Assembly: GCA_036417435.1 (NCBI GenBank)
Contig: CM070901.1
Span: 70,108,501-70,172,500, forward strand
Direction: 5' to 3'
Length of the DNA stretch: 64,000 nt
DNA from: Inia geoffrensis
Lineage: Eukaryota > Chordata > Mammalia > Artiodactyla > Iniidae
In this document: one piece after another, positions 12,785-24,647 of the stretch
Layout of the letters: every line of letters starts with the position of its first letter
Position numbering within the stretch: position 1 is the stretch's first letter
Position numbers and translations under genes: made by a program
Notes under the pieces: model-generated
What the model was told of the DNA's origin: nothing
Database searches by the model: none
Seen by the model: the letters and a program-made list of their open reading frames with translations, nothing else

Positions 12785-13045
12785 ATACCTATCAATATTT
12801 ACTTTAAATGTCAATGGACTAAAAGATCCAATCAAAAGACAAGAGTGACTGATTAAAAAACAAGACCCATCTGTATGCTACTTACAAAAGATTCACTTCA
12901 GAACTAAAAACACTCAGAGACTGAAAGGGAGGGGATGGAAAATGATATTTCACGAAAATGGAAACAACAAGAAAGTGGGGGTAGCAACACTCATGTCAGA
13001 CAAAACAGACTTCATACTCCTTGAAAAAGTTTAGGGCCAAATTAA
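12785..13045 (+). mobile_element. L1 ORF2 endonuclease fragment
   Basis: The sequence aligns by eye to the 5' end of ORF2 of the L1 at 39286-39520: ..TTTAAATGTCAATGGACTAA (NVNGL motif), AAGACCCATCTGTATGCT, and GGGGATGGAAAATGATATTT. It covers the APE-type endonuclease start, with frame breaks. Both ends are truncated, with no poly(A) tail attached to it. Confidence 0.85.
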
Positions 13046-13107
13046 CCCTCAAACAGAAAAGAAAAGAAAGAGCATCTTAACTCCTGATCCTCAACCATGT
13101 ATACCCT

Positions 13108-13352
13108 TTCTTAAAACATGTTTCTTTATGTAATTTATTACATGCATCACAGTATGATGAACATACTCTTTCACTGAAACAGCACAATCCTGATTCATAT
13201 GCACAGCTATCACTCTTAGAAACATCTTTTATACTTGTGTCTACATAGTGTATTATATGCACTGTAGTGTGGTGAACACATGCATTCACTGCAGTAACAC
13301 TACTCATGCAACAGAAAATAAGCACTTTTAGAAACACCTCTTATGCATGTGT
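13108..13352 (+). repeat. Diverged tandem repeat, about 108-bp unit, two copies plus a partial third
   Basis: Unit starts resemble each other at about 13110 (CTTAAAACATGTTTCTTTAT), 13217 (CTTAGAAACATCTTTTATAC) and 13325 (TTTTAGAAACACCTCTTATG). Within each unit a similar order recurs: ..TTATATGCA / TTACATGCATCACAGT, ..GTGTGGTGAACACATGCATT / GTATGATGAACATACTCTTT, ..CACTGCAGTAACAC / CACTGAAACAGCAC. I do not recognise the family. It sits between two L1 pieces. Confidence 0.6.
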
Positions 13353-13361
13353 CTTTTTTTA

Positions 13362-13497
13362 ATTGTGATGGGAGGGAGATGCAAGAGGGAGGAGATAGGG
13401 GGATATAGGTATATGTATAGCTGAGTCACTTTGTTATAAAGCAGAAACTAACACACCATTGTAAAACAATTATACTCCAATAAAGATGTTAAAAAAA
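13362..13497 (+). mobile_element. L1 LINE 3' terminal fragment
   Basis: Severely 5'-truncated L1: GGGAGGGAGATGCAAGAGGG through ACTAACACACCATTGTAAAA to the AATAAAGATG tail signal and A-rich end. It equals the last ~130 bases of the L1 3' UTR at 43330-43455. Confidence 0.85.
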
Positions 13498-13499
13498 TT

Positions 13500-14115
13500 T
13501 AAAAAGAAAAAACAAAACACATACCATGAGATTTAACCTTGTGACAAATTTTTAAATGTACAGTACAGTTTTGTTAACTATAAGCCCAATGTTGTACAGA
13601 AGATCCTTAGAAAATTTTGATATTGCATAACTGAAACTTTGTACTCATTGAACAGAATCTCCCCATTTCCACCACCCTCCAACCCCTGACAACCACCAAC
13701 CTACTTTCTGTTTCTATGAGTTTGACTACTTTAGATACCTCATATTAGTGGAATCATGCAGTATTTGTCCTTCTTTCACTGACTTATTTCACTTAGCACT
13801 ATGCCCTCCAAGTTCATCAGTGTTTTTGCATTCTAGATGGTCTATTTATTGTTGAAAGTTGGGTAATGAAGTCTACCATTATGGGTTGCTGTGTGATTCT
13901 GCTTTCATATGTTAATAATTGCTTGATATATTTAGGTGCTTCAATGCTGGGTACATAAATATCTACAACTGCTATATTTTCTTGATGACTTTTCCATTTT
14001 ACCATTATATAACAACATTCTTTATCTCTCCTTCCTGTTTTTCTGACTAAAAGTCTATTTTGTCTGAAATAAGAATAGCCACCCCTGATCTTTCTTTCAA
14101 GGATTTTATTTATTT
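13500..14115 (-). mobile_element. Old L1 fragments (3' UTR and endonuclease part)
   Basis: The 13500-13830 stretch resembles the reverse complement of an old L1 3' UTR (..TTATTTCACTTAGCACTATG, ..CCTCCAAGTTCATCAGTG). From 14005 to 13817 a minus-strand frame encodes the middle of the L1 endonuclease, including VVDIYVPSIEAPKYIKQLL and MVDFITQLSTINRPSRMQ (compare [16 protein letters not shown] at 39.7 kb). The catalytic GDFN is lost. The element is much older than the full-length L1s nearby. Confidence 0.7.
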
Positions 14116-14184
14116 AACCTCAACTGTCATATTTATTGGCATAAAGTTATTCATATTATTCCCTTATCCTCTTTATAAAATCTC

Positions 14185-14900
14185 CATGAAGAATAGAAAT
14201 GCCTGCTCTTTCATTCCAGATATTAGTAATTTTCATATTCTCTCTTTTATCAGTCTGGCTGGAGTTTTATCTGCTTCATTTATCTTTTGAACTATCTTTT
14301 GATTTAATTGATTTCTATAATTCACATTTGCATCCATTCATTTTCACTCTTTTCTCTAAAATTTCCTTCATTCAACTTCACTGTATTTAATATAGTCTTC
14401 TTTTTTTCTAGTTTCTTAAGGTTGCAATTTAAATTGTTGAATTTAGATGCTGTTCCTTTCTAATTTTAGTATTTAAAGCTATAAATTTTCCTTTATACAC
14501 TGTTAGTCTGCATCCTACAAATTTGCATATGTAGCCTTTTCATTTTGTTTAATTCAAAATATTGTCCAATCTTTATTTTAACTTTTCTTTGAACCATGGA
14601 TTATTCAGAAGTATTGCTTATTGCCAAATATATGGAGAGTTTCCAGAAATTTTTCATTATTTTTTTCTTGTTTAATTGCATTGTGATCACAGAGCATTAT
14701 TCATATGATTTTCAATCATTTTAGATATATGAAAATTTGTTTAATGGTCCAGAATTTGGTTTTTCTTGGTGAATGTTCCTTATGCTCTTGAAAAGAATAT
14801 GCTTTCTGCTATTAGACGGAATGTTCATGTCAACAAGGTCAAGTTGGTTGATAATGTGGTCAAGTCTCTCAGACCTCATGAGTCTCTTCTTATCTCCTCC
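14185..14900 (-). mobile_element. Old L1 ORF2 fragment (endonuclease C-terminus to linker)
   Basis: Read on the minus strand from 14890 downward, the sequence matches ORF2 from HIINQLDLVDMN and HILFKSIRNIHQEKPNSG through the linker, down to INEADKTPARLIKERI near 14220. It overlaps in L1 coordinates with the preceding fragment in an order that a single insertion would not give. It is therefore a second insertion or a rearrangement. Confidence 0.7.
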
Positions 14901-14949
14901 CTGTAATCCCTTTGCATCTTGTGAAAACATTTGGCACCCAGCCACACAA

Positions 14950-17677
14950 GGAACAGCTGAATTATCTGAGCTTAACCCAATATCTTGTCATTACAGATAA
15001 GTATATGGCTTCTTCATGACCACAAATGTACCACATGCTTATAGGTCCTATGTATCTACTCTCAGAAAAGTGAAGGGCTTTTGATTTTTGGTTTTTGTTT
15101 GTTTGTTGTGGTAATATAAATGTAGTGTATGAGGTGGCCTTATTTTTTAAATAAGTAAGTAAGAGTGTCAGAGAGTTATATTTTCTAAAACAAAAGCAAG
15201 GTGAGGACAAAGGTTTTTTTTTTTTTTATTGCAGATGTTCACCTTTAAATGGAAGGTGGAAAATCTCCCCTCCAAAATTCCACATTAAACATCACCCCAT
15301 AATGTTTTCAAAGTAGACACATCCTATATCGATCTCCACATTTCTGGCATAAGTCACTTAAGAGACTTGGTAATTTCAGGCAGATTAATTAAGAGAGGTA
15401 GCAATTATGTTTGCAGCTTGAAGTTGATAAGAAACTTGTCATAAACTGAAATTAATTTGGAAGAATGCTCCTTGTAATTGAAAGGTTAATTCAGACACTA
15501 AAAGTCCTTTCCCTGGGACCCACTTACTGGGGGGGCTGATCATTTTTAATTTGTGGATACAGATTCTTTCTTGGAGAAAAACTAAAATTTTGTCATATGT
15601 TTGACAAATGTAGACATTTACAATGTAACCAATTCTCCTTTAATGTTTTATATTTCCTTAATTTCTAGCTGAAATATTGATACTTAAAATATCTTTAATT
15701 TTTTTTCAATTTTCCCCAGACACAGTACTAACAAGTTATTTATTAAATGTTATCACTTTTGAGTGACACTGTTCTTGCTTTCCTTAAGAATAGGGGCCAT
15801 AATGTTTATCACAGGCAATGCTTAAATTGAAGCAATTGAAAAATTACTTTTACCACATTCCTAAACTTCAATTCCCCTCTTTCTTTAACGAGAACAAAAC
15901 TGCAAGTTATCTTTAACTTTCTCTTGCTTCTATTGATACTTTGAAGCCTGTTCTCGCAGGGCCCCTTAAGACAATTTATTTCAATAGAATTTTTTCAATT
16001 CATCCCATAAAGATAGTCCTGAGGCATACTTTACTGTGGGCCCCAGTACAGGCTCCAAACCTCCTCTGAATTCCATCACAGAGACTGCTGGGAATATGTT
16101 GCTACTATTGACAAAACTTCTGGCAAGTTTCAAGGAAGTGTGAAGGTGAAGTCCATAGAAAGTAACTCTTCTTTGTTACTGGCTTGTTTTTGTTGTTGTT
16201 GTTGGCTTTTTGTTTGTTTGCTTTTTGTTTTCCAGTGATATGTTGTTTAATTTCTCATTTAGGTTAGACTGTGCAGCCAGGATTAATCTTCTCTCCTTGC
16301 TTTAGTTCAGTCCTTTCTCAATGTACACAGTAATCACTGAAAATGTCTCTTTATTGACCCCTTAAATCCATTCTCTACATCAGACCCAGTTAACTTTCCA
16401 AAATGAAAACATCATATTTCATCCTTACCAAAAACTCTTCTCAGTGTCGAAAAAATAAAACATCCCCAGTTTAAGAAATGGGTGAACTGGGTCATCAGCT
16501 TTGTTTTCAGCTTGGCAGGGGGGAAATACCCTGGCAATGCTGAAAATCAGAACTTGTGTCCTTTCAGGTCTCTGTTTGACACAGTTTTATGCTTTCATGT
16601 TAGTTGTTGGGGAGTAAAAACGATATTTCAATTTTAGACAAAGTTGTATCTCTATTGTTTGCTGGGTTTTTTTTTTTCTTTTTGACTCTGACCTATGTCT
16701 GCATACCTGGTATCTCAGGTCATCCTTGTACAGACGTCTTGTGTAAATAAAGACTTGGCCATGATGCTTTTATGAAGCTGTGGAATGAAATTATAATCAC
16801 TCATTTTATGAGTGAAATTATAATCACTCATTTTATGAGTGCTCTGTTTCACAAATTCATCACTCCTCTTCTGCACCATCCCTGAAACTTTCACATTTTA
16901 ATGATTTCATCACCTTCACCTTGCTGATTTACTTGCTAGTACAGTAGTAAATTCTAACACATGTTTGATATCATTTTTTCTAAGAATTTTTAACATATTT
17001 TTAAACACACAACCTTTCATTTCTTATGAGATTACATTTAAATAATGCAGCATGACATGCAAAGACCTTATGTCCCACTCCTTATTTCCAGTCTTTTATA
17101 TGACCATGTCTACTTCATGATCTATGTCTGTCCTTCTCAATCCTTCTGAGGTGAAAGACTAATTTTTCCCTGAACTTATTATGCACCAAAGGTTTTGTAA
17201 TATATAATGAAAATGAGAGTGATTTCAAACACAAAATAAAAAGGGAATACAAGGCATTTTCTTGTTTTATTATTAGATTAACATACATGGAATTGCTCTG
17301 TTGAACTGGTATAAAAGTTTCTAAACATTTGCTTTCAGTTTTTATATTTATCTTGTTATGAACAAGTAGCAAATATTCCCTAGTCTCCTTCTGTTCTTTG
17401 GCAAGTCTCCTGTGAGACTTGTGTGTGGATGGGAAAACTCACTAAATTTTTTACTGGCTTAAAGCCTTTTAAGTAATAACATGAATACATTCAAACATTA
17501 AACCCTCACAATCCTTCTATATATGTAGACATTAAATACACAACTAATTATAAAGCCTAGAATGTATGAAATTGGTAAAAATCAATGAAACACTGGGAAG
17601 GCAAATCCTAGAGGAAAATGGGAATTTATATGAATTATATGTTTGTGTATCTGTGTCTTTCTCCTTCAATAAAATGG
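14950..17677. other. Unassigned sequence with simple repeats
   Basis: I recognise no gene. Features seen are T-rich runs (15214-15228), a short GTT/GTTT-rich tract (16187-16232) and an exact 27-bp tandem duplication (listed separately). Confidence 0.45.
16787..16840 (+). repeat. Exact 27-bp tandem duplication containing a palindrome
   Basis: Two identical 27-base units, 16787-16813 and 16814-16840. Each ends in the palindrome ACTCATTTTATGAGT, so the locus carries two small inverted repeats. Likely replication slippage. Confidence 0.9.
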
Positions 17678-17697
17678 TAGCATTTTAATTTTTTTCT

Positions 17698-17954
17698 TTT
17701 ATTTTTTAAAATATCTTTAGTTAGTTAGTTTTGGCTGCGTTAGGACTTCGTTGTTGCGTGCAGACTTTCTCTAGTTGCGGCGAGTGGGGGCTACTCTTCG
17801 TTGCAGTGAGCGGGCTTTTCATTGCAGTGGCTTCTCTTGTTGCAGAGCATGGGCTCTAGGCTTGCAGGCTTCAGTAGTTGTGGCACGTGGGCTCAGTAGG
17901 TGTGGCTTGTAGGCTCAGTAGTTGTGGCGCACTGGTGTAGTTGCTCCGTGGAAT
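17698..17954 (-). mobile_element. CHR-type SINE, long form, 5'-truncated
   Basis: Reverse-oriented SINE that retains the 3' segment missing in the short copies (TTTGGCTGCGTTAGGACTTC, CTTTCTCTAGTTGCGGCGAG). It stops after GTTGCTCCGTGGAATG, so the tRNA-like head is absent. Approximate flanking repeats AGCATTTTAATTTTT (17680s) and AGCATTTTTAATTTTT (17956-17971) support an insertion. Confidence 0.85.
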
Positions 17955-17971
17955 GAGCATTTTTAATTTTT

Positions 17972-18390
17972 ATTTGTATTTCCTTCTATAATACAAATAG
18001 AGGTAGAAAATGACTAAGAATAAAAATATGAATAAGAATAAGGATTAAAATAATGAAGATCCAGCTGGGAATATTTAAGAATAAAATTCTGATTATTTTA
18101 CCACAGAATTTTCAGGTATATATTTTTCATATCTTTTGAAATTTTTAAACGTCATGTTTTTTCCGGAAATTACAACATTTTTAACCTGTGAGGAGCTGGC
18201 ATTACCTAAGCTATTATACTATCATTGTGATGTAATTACTTAGTAGGTAAGCATTAGTAAAATTTATATACTACGGCATTTATTACAGTTATTACACAAA
18301 AGACCTTAGTATTTAATACAATTAGGAGAGACGTCTAAAATAATACGACTCAGGATATGAACATTTTAGGTAGTTAGGTCTCCGCTTTAA
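17972..18390. other. Unassigned AT-rich sequence
   Basis: No gene or named repeat is seen between the SINE and the COA8 retrocopy. Confidence 0.45.
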
Positions 18391-18394
18391 AATA

Positions 18395-18573
18395 TTTCAC
18401 CAGAGGGAGGCAGCAGAGAGCAGCCATCGTGGCCTGGCGGGCCCCGAGGAAGACCCTTCTCACTCCTCTCTGCTGCGCCTTCTAGGGCTGCTGCTGTCAG
18501 ATAGCCCCTGAGCGTCGCAGTGCGTGCTGCGATGCGGTACCGAGTCTCAAGATTCTGCGCTCCAAGAAAATCC
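18395..18573 (+). pseudogene. COA8: COA8 (APOPT1) processed pseudogene, 5' part
   Basis: A GC-rich patch in AT-rich DNA ends with codons for RFCAPRKS, matching the junction before the conserved core of COA8, a mitochondrial cytochrome c oxidase assembly factor. The upstream GC-rich bases (18400-18540) would be the exon 1 leader and transit-peptide region, but the frame there is broken. The reading resumes at 26311 on the far side of a full-length L1. The last 13 bases (TCCAAGAAAATCC) are the L1 target-site duplication. Absence of introns in the 3' part points to a retrocopy. Identification rests on the downstream match and was not verified by search. Confidence 0.7.
18561..18573 (+). other. 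Target-site duplication of the minus-strand L1, left copy
   Basis: TCCAAGAAAATCC here and TCCATGAAAATCT at 26310-26322 flank the L1. They agree at 11 of 13 positions. Both copies read as the same COA8 codons (P-R/stop-K-S), so the duplication is supported independently by the interrupted gene. Confidence 0.75.
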
Positions 18574-19154
18574 GTTTTTCTTTGAATTTTTTTATTTACT
18601 TATTTATTTGTTTTTTTTTTTTTAATATCTTTATTGGAGCATAACTGCTTTATAACGTTGTGTTATTTTCTGCTGTGTAACAAAGTGAATCAGCTATATG
18701 TATACATATATCCCCATATCTCCTCCCTCTTGCATCTCCCTCCCATCCTCCCTATCCCACCACTCTAGTTGGACAAAAAAGCAACTAGCTGATGATATTC
18801 CTGTGCTATGCGGCTGCTTCTCACAAGCTATATATTTTGCATTTGAAAGTGTATAAATGTCCATGCCACTCTCTCACTTCGTCACAGCTTACCCTTCCCT
18901 CTCCCGGTGTCCTCAAGTCCATTCTATACATCTGTGTCTTTGTTCCTGTCCTGCCCCTAGGTTCTTCAGACCCTTTTTTTTTTTAGATTCCATATATATG
19001 TGTTAGCATACAGTATTTGGTTTTCTCCTTCTGACTTACTTCACTCTGTATGACAGACTCTAGGTCCATCCACCTCACTACAAATAACTCAATTTCATTT
19101 CTTTCTATGGCTGAGTAATATTCCATTGTACATATGTGCCACATATTCTTTATC

Positions 19155-22100
19155 TATTCATCTGTTGATAGACACTTAGGTTGCTTCCACATCCTGGTTA
19201 TTGTAAATAGAGCTGGAATGAACATTGTGGTACATGACTCTTTTTGAATTATCATTTTCACAGGGTATATGCCCAGTAGTGGGATTGCTGAGTCACATGG
19301 TAGTTCTATTTTCAGTTTTATAAGGAACCTCTGTACTGTTCTCCATAGTGGCTGTATCAATTTACATTCCCACCAACAATGTATGAGTGTTCCCTTTTAT
19401 CCACACTCTCTCCAGCATTTATTGTTTGTAGATTTTTTGAGGATGGCCATTCTGACTAGTGTGAGATAATATTGCATTGTAGTTTTAATTTGCATTTTTT
19501 CTAATGATTAATGACATTGAGCATTCTTTCATGTGTTTGTTAGAAATCTATATATCTTCTTTGGAGAAATGTCTATTTAGGTCTTCTACCCATTGTTGGA
19601 TTGGGTTGTTGGTTTTTTTGATATTGAGCTGCATGAGTTGCTTGTATGTTTTGGAGATTAATCCTTTGTCAGTTGCTTCATTTTCAAATATTTTCTCCCA
19701 TTCTGTGGGTTGTCTTTTTGTCTTATTTATGATTTCCTTTTCTGGGCAAAAGCTTTTAAGATCCATTAGGTCCCATTTGTTTATTTTTGTTTTTATTTCC
19801 ATTTCTCTAGGAGGTGGGTCAAAAAGGATCTTGCTGTGATTTATGTTATAGAGTGTTCTGCCTATGTTTTCCTCTAAGAGTTTGATAGTGTCGGGACTTA
19901 CATTTAGGTCTTTAATCCATTTTTAGTTTATTTTTGTGTATGGTGTTAGGGAGTGTTCTAATTTCATTCTTTTACATGCAGCTGTGCAGTTTTCCCAGCA
20001 CCACTTATTGAAGAGGCTGTCTTTTCTCCATTGTATATTCTTGCTTCCTCTATCAAAGATAAGGTGCCCATATGTGCATGGGTTTATCTGTGGGCTTTCT
20101 ATCCTGTTCCATTGATCTCTATTTCTGCTTTTGTGCCAGTACCATACTGTCTTGATTACTGTAGCTTTGTAGTATAGTCTGAAGACAGGGAGCCTGACTC
20201 CTCCAGCTCTGTTTTTCTTGGGCAATATTGCTTTGGCTATTCAGGGTCTTCTGTTTTTCCATACAAGTTGTGAAATTTTTTGTTCTAGTTCTGTGAAAGG
20301 TGTCATTGGCACTTTCTTAGGGATTGCACTGGATCTGTGGATTGCTTTTGGTCATATAGTTATTTTCACAATGTTGATTCTTTCAATCCAAGAACACAGT
20401 ATATTTCTCCATCTGTTTGTATCATCTTTAGTTTCTTTCATCAGTATCTTATACTTTTCTGCATACAGGTTTTGTCTCCTTTGGTAGGTTTACTCCTAGG
20501 TATTTTATTCTTTTTGTTGTAGTGGTAAATGGGGGTGTTTCCTTAGTTTCTCTTTCAGATTTTTCATCATCAGTGTATAGGAATGGAAGAGATTTCTGTG
20601 CATTACTTTTGTATCCTGCTACATTATCAATTTCATTGATTAGCTCTAGTAGTCTTCTGGTAGCATCTTTAGGATTCTCTATATATTGTATCACGTCACC
20701 TGCCAACAGTGACAGAGTTACTTATTCTTTTACGATTTGGATTCATTTTATTTATTTTTCTTCTCTGATTGTTGTGGCTAAAACATCCAAAACTATGTTG
20801 AATAATAGTGGTGAGAATGGGCAACCATGTCATGTTCCTGAACTCAGAGGAAATTGTTTCAGTTTTTCACCATTCAGAATGATGTTGGCTGTGTGTTTGC
20901 CATATATGGCCTTTATTATGTTGAGGTAGGTTCCCTCTATAACTACATTCTGGAGGGTTTTTATCATAAATAAGTGTTGAAGTTTGTCAAATTTTGCATC
21001 TATTGAGATGATCAAATGGTTTTAACCCTTCAGTTTGTTAATATGGTGTATCACATTGATTGGTTTGTGTATATTGAAGAATCCTTGCATTCCTGGAATA
21101 AACCCCACTTGATCATGGTGTATGATCCTTTTTATGTGCTCTTGGAGTTGGTTTGCTAGTATTTTGTTGAGGATTTTTGCATATTTGTTCATCAGTAATA
21201 TTGGCCTGTAGTTTTCTTTTCTTGTAATATCTGTCTGGTTTTGGTATCAGGGTAATGGGGACCTTGTAGAATGAGTTTGGTAGTGTTCCTCCCTGTCATA
21301 TATTTTGGAAGATTTTCAGAAGGCTAGGTGTTAGCTCTCTTCTAAATCTTTGATAGAATTTGCCTATGAAGTATGTAGGCCTGGGCTTTTGTTTTTTGGA
21401 AGATTTTTAATCTCAGTCTCAATTTCAGTGCTTGTGATTAGTCTGTTTATATTCTCTATATCTTCCTGGTTCAGTCTCAGAAGGCTGTGCTTTTCTAAGA
21501 AATTGTCCATTTCTTCCAGGTTGTCCATTTTATTCCCATATAGTTGTTTGTGGTAATCTTTCATAATCCATTATATTTCTGCAGTGTCAGTTGTTACTTC
21601 TCCTTTTTCATTTCTAATTCTATTGATTTGAGTCTTCTCCCTTTTTTTCTTGATGAGTCTGGTTATCAATTTTATTTATCCTCTCAAAGAAACAGCTTTT
21701 AGTTTTACTGATCTTTGTTATCATTTCCTTAATTTCTTTTTCTTTTATTTCTTACCTGATATTTATGATTTCTTTCCTTCTGGTAAGTTTGGGGGTTTTT
21801 GCTCTTCTTTCTCTAAATGCTTTAGGTGTATGGTTAGGTTGTTTGTTTGAGATGTTTCTTGTTTCTTGAGGTAAGATTGTATTGTTATAAACTTCCCACC
21901 TAAAACTGCCATTGCTGCATCCCATAGGTTTTGGGTCATCGTGTTTTCATTGTCTATTGTTTCTAGGGAATTTTTGAATTCCTCTTTGATTTCTTCAGTG
22001 ATCTCTTGGTTATTTAGTAGTGTACTGTTTACCCACCATGTGTTTGTATTTTTTACAGTTTTTTTCCTGCAATTGATATCTAATTTCATAGCATTGCAGT

Positions 22101-22772
22101 CAGAACAGATACTTCATATGATTTCAGTTTTCTTAAATTTACCAAGGCTTGATTTGTGACCAAGATATGATCTATCCTGGAGAATGTTACATGAGCACTT
22201 GAGAAAAAAGTGTATTTCATTGTTTTTTGGATGGAATGTCCTATAATTAGCAATTAATCCATCTTGTTTAATATATCATTTAAAGCTTGTGTTTACATAT
22301 GTATTTTCATTTTGGATGATCTGTCCATTGGTGACAGTGGGGTGTTAAAGTACCCTACTATGATTGTGTTACTGTCGCTTTCCCTTTTATGGCTGTTAGC
22401 TTTTGCCATATGTATTGAGGTGCTTCTATGTTGGGTGCATAAATATATACAATTGTTATATCTTCTTCTTGGATTGATCCCTTGATCATTATGTAGTGTC
22501 CTTCTTTGTCTCTTGTAATAGTCTTTATTTTAAAGTCTATTTTGTCTGGTATGAGAATTGCTACTCCAGTTTTCTTTTGATTTCCATTTGCATGGAATAT
22601 ATTTTTCCATCCCCTCACTTTCAGTCAGTATGATTCCCTAGGTCAGAAGTGGGTCTCTTGCATATATATGGGTCTTATTTTTTATCCATTCAGCCAGTCT
22701 ATGTCTTTTGGTTGAAGCATTTAATCCATTTATATTTAGGGTAATTATCGATATGTATGTTCCTTTTGCCAT
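19155..22772 (-). pseudogene. L1 ORF2 (endonuclease-reverse transcriptase), broken
   Basis: Start corresponds to the ATG at 22772-22770 (MAKGTYISII..). Recognisable segments in order: endonuclease part [20 protein letters not shown] (22618 down), linker around 22089-21763, RT start ..EIKNLPKNKSPG (about 21370), the RT palm region around 20700-20450 where the FADD motif is damaged, and the C-terminal part ending ..KQPKCLSTDE at 19154. An intact protein nicks DNA and reverse transcribes L1 RNA. Here stops and shifts separate at least eight frames. Confidence 0.88.
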
Positions 22773-22890
22773 TTTCTTAATTATTTGAGGTTTGTTGTTG
22801 TAGGTCTTTTCCTTCTCTTCTGTTTCCTGCCTAGAGAAGTTCCTTTAGCATTTGTTGCTGGTTTTGTATTGCTGAATTCTCTTAGCTTTT

Positions 22891-23089
22891 TTTTTTTGCG
22901 GTACGTGGACCTCTCACTGTTGTGGCCTCTCCCATTGCAGAGCACAGGCTCTGGACGCGCAGGCTCAGCAGCCATGGCTCACGGGCCTAGCCACTCCACG
23001 GCCTGTGGGATCTTTCCAGACTGGGGCATGAACCCATTTCCCCTGCATCGGCAGGCAGACTCCCAACCACTGTGTCACCAGGGAAGCCC
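22891..23089 (-). mobile_element. CHR-type SINE, short form, nested in L1 ORF1
   Basis: Reverse-oriented copy with perfect flanking repeats AATTCTCTTAGCTTTT (22875-22890 and 23090-23105). It has lost several CpGs (GTACGTGGACC, ..GACTGGGGCATG) and the conserved GCGCCACC reads GTGTCACC. It entered the L1 after the L1 had integrated. Confidence 0.95.
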
Positions 23090-23890
23090 AATTCTCTTAG
23101 CTTTTGCTTGTCTGTAAAGGTTTTGATTTCTCTGTCGAGTCTGACTGAAATCCTTGCTGGGTAGAGTAATCTTGGTTGTAGGTTTTTTCCTTTCATCTCT
23201 TCAAATATGTCCTGCCAGTCTCTTCTGGGTTGCAGAATTTCTGGTGAAAGATCAGCTGTTAACCTTATAGGTATTCCCTTCTATGTTATTTGTTGCTTTT
23301 CCCTTGCTGCTTTTAATATTTTTCTTTGTATTTAATTTTTGATAGTTTTATCAATATGTGTCTCAGTGTGTTTCTCCTTGGATTTATCCTGTATGGGACT
23401 CTCTGCATTTCCTGTGCTTAATTGACTATTTCCTTTCCCATATTACATAAATTTTCAACTAGAGTCTCCTCAAATATTTTCTCATTCCCTTTCTTTTTCT
23501 CTTCTTCTTCTGGAACCCCTGTAATTTGAATGTTGGTGCATTTAATGTTGTCCCAGAGACCTCTGAGACTGTCCTCAATTTTTTTCATTCTTTTTTCTTT
23601 ATTCTGTTCCGCAATAGTTATTTCCACTATTTTATCCTCCAGGTCACTTATCCGTTTTTCTGCCTCAGTTATTCTGCTCTTGATCCCTTCTAGAGAATTT
23701 TTAATTTCATTTATTGTGTTGTTCATCACTGTTTGTTTGCTCTTTAGTTCTTCTAGGTCCTTGTCAAACATTTCTTGTATTTTCTCCATTTTATTTCCAA
23801 GATTTTGAATCATCTTTATTATCATTACTCTTAAGTCTTTTTCAGGTAGAATACCTATTTACTCCTCATTTGTTTGTTCTGGTGTGTTTT

Positions 23891-24105
23891 TTTTTTTTTT
23901 TTTTTTTTTTTTTGCAGTATGCAGGCCTCTCACTGTTGTGGCCTCTCCCATTGTGGAGCACAGGCTCCGGACGCACAGGCTCAGCGGCCATGGCTCACGG
24001 GCCCATCCGCTCCGCAGCATGTGGGATCTTCCCAGACCAGGGCACGAACCTGTGTCCCCTGCATCAGCAGGCGGACTCTCAACCACTGCGCCACCAGGGA
24101 AGCCC
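23891..24105 (-). mobile_element. CHR-type SINE, short form, nested in L1 ORF1
   Basis: Reverse-oriented copy with perfect flanking repeats TGTTCTGGTGTGTTTT (23875-23890 and 24106-24121) and a poly(T) tail of over 20. It lies 0.8 kb from another SINE in the same orientation within the same L1 reading frame. Confidence 0.95.
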
Positions 24106-24647
24106 TGTTCTGGTGTGTTTTTACCTTGCGTCTTCATCTGCTGTGTGTCTCTCTATCTTCTCATTTTGCTTAACTCTCTGAATTTGAGGTCTTCTTTTCA
24201 CAGGCTGCAGGTTCGTAGTTCCCTTGTTTTTGGTCTCTTCCCCCAGTGGGTTAAGTTGGTTCAGTGGGTTGTGTAGGCTTCTGGGTGGAGGGGACTGGTG
24301 CCTGTGTTCTTGTAGATGAGGCTGGATCTTGTCTTTCTGGTGGGAATGACTGCATCCGGTGGTGTGTTTTGGGGTGTCTGTGAAGTTATTATGATTTTCA
24401 GCATCCTCTCTGCTAATATGTGGTGTTGTGTTCCTGTCTTGCTAGTTGTTTGGCATGGAGTTTCCACACTGAAGCATGCTGGTCGTTGAGTGGATCTGGG
24501 TCTTAGTATTGAGCTGGAGATCTCTGGGAGAGCTTTCACCATTTGATATTACATGGGGACAGGAGGTCTCTGCTGTACCAATGTCCTGAACTCAGCTCTC
24601 CCACCTAAGAGGCTCAGGCCTGACACCAAGCTGGAGCACCAAGACCC

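Larger units (their letters stand above)
22831..24164 (-). pseudogene. L1 ORF1 (RNA-binding protein), broken and carrying two SINEs
   Basis: The ORF1 start corresponds to the ATG at 24164-24162 and the stop to TAG at 22833-22831. The 23825-23418 frame contains the coiled-coil part (MIIKMIQNLGNKMEKIQEM) and the RRM start (NIQITGVPEEEEKKKGNEKI). Intact ORF1p forms trimers that coat L1 RNA. SINEs at 22891-23089 and 23891-24105 split the C-terminal and N-terminal parts respectively. Confidence 0.88.
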
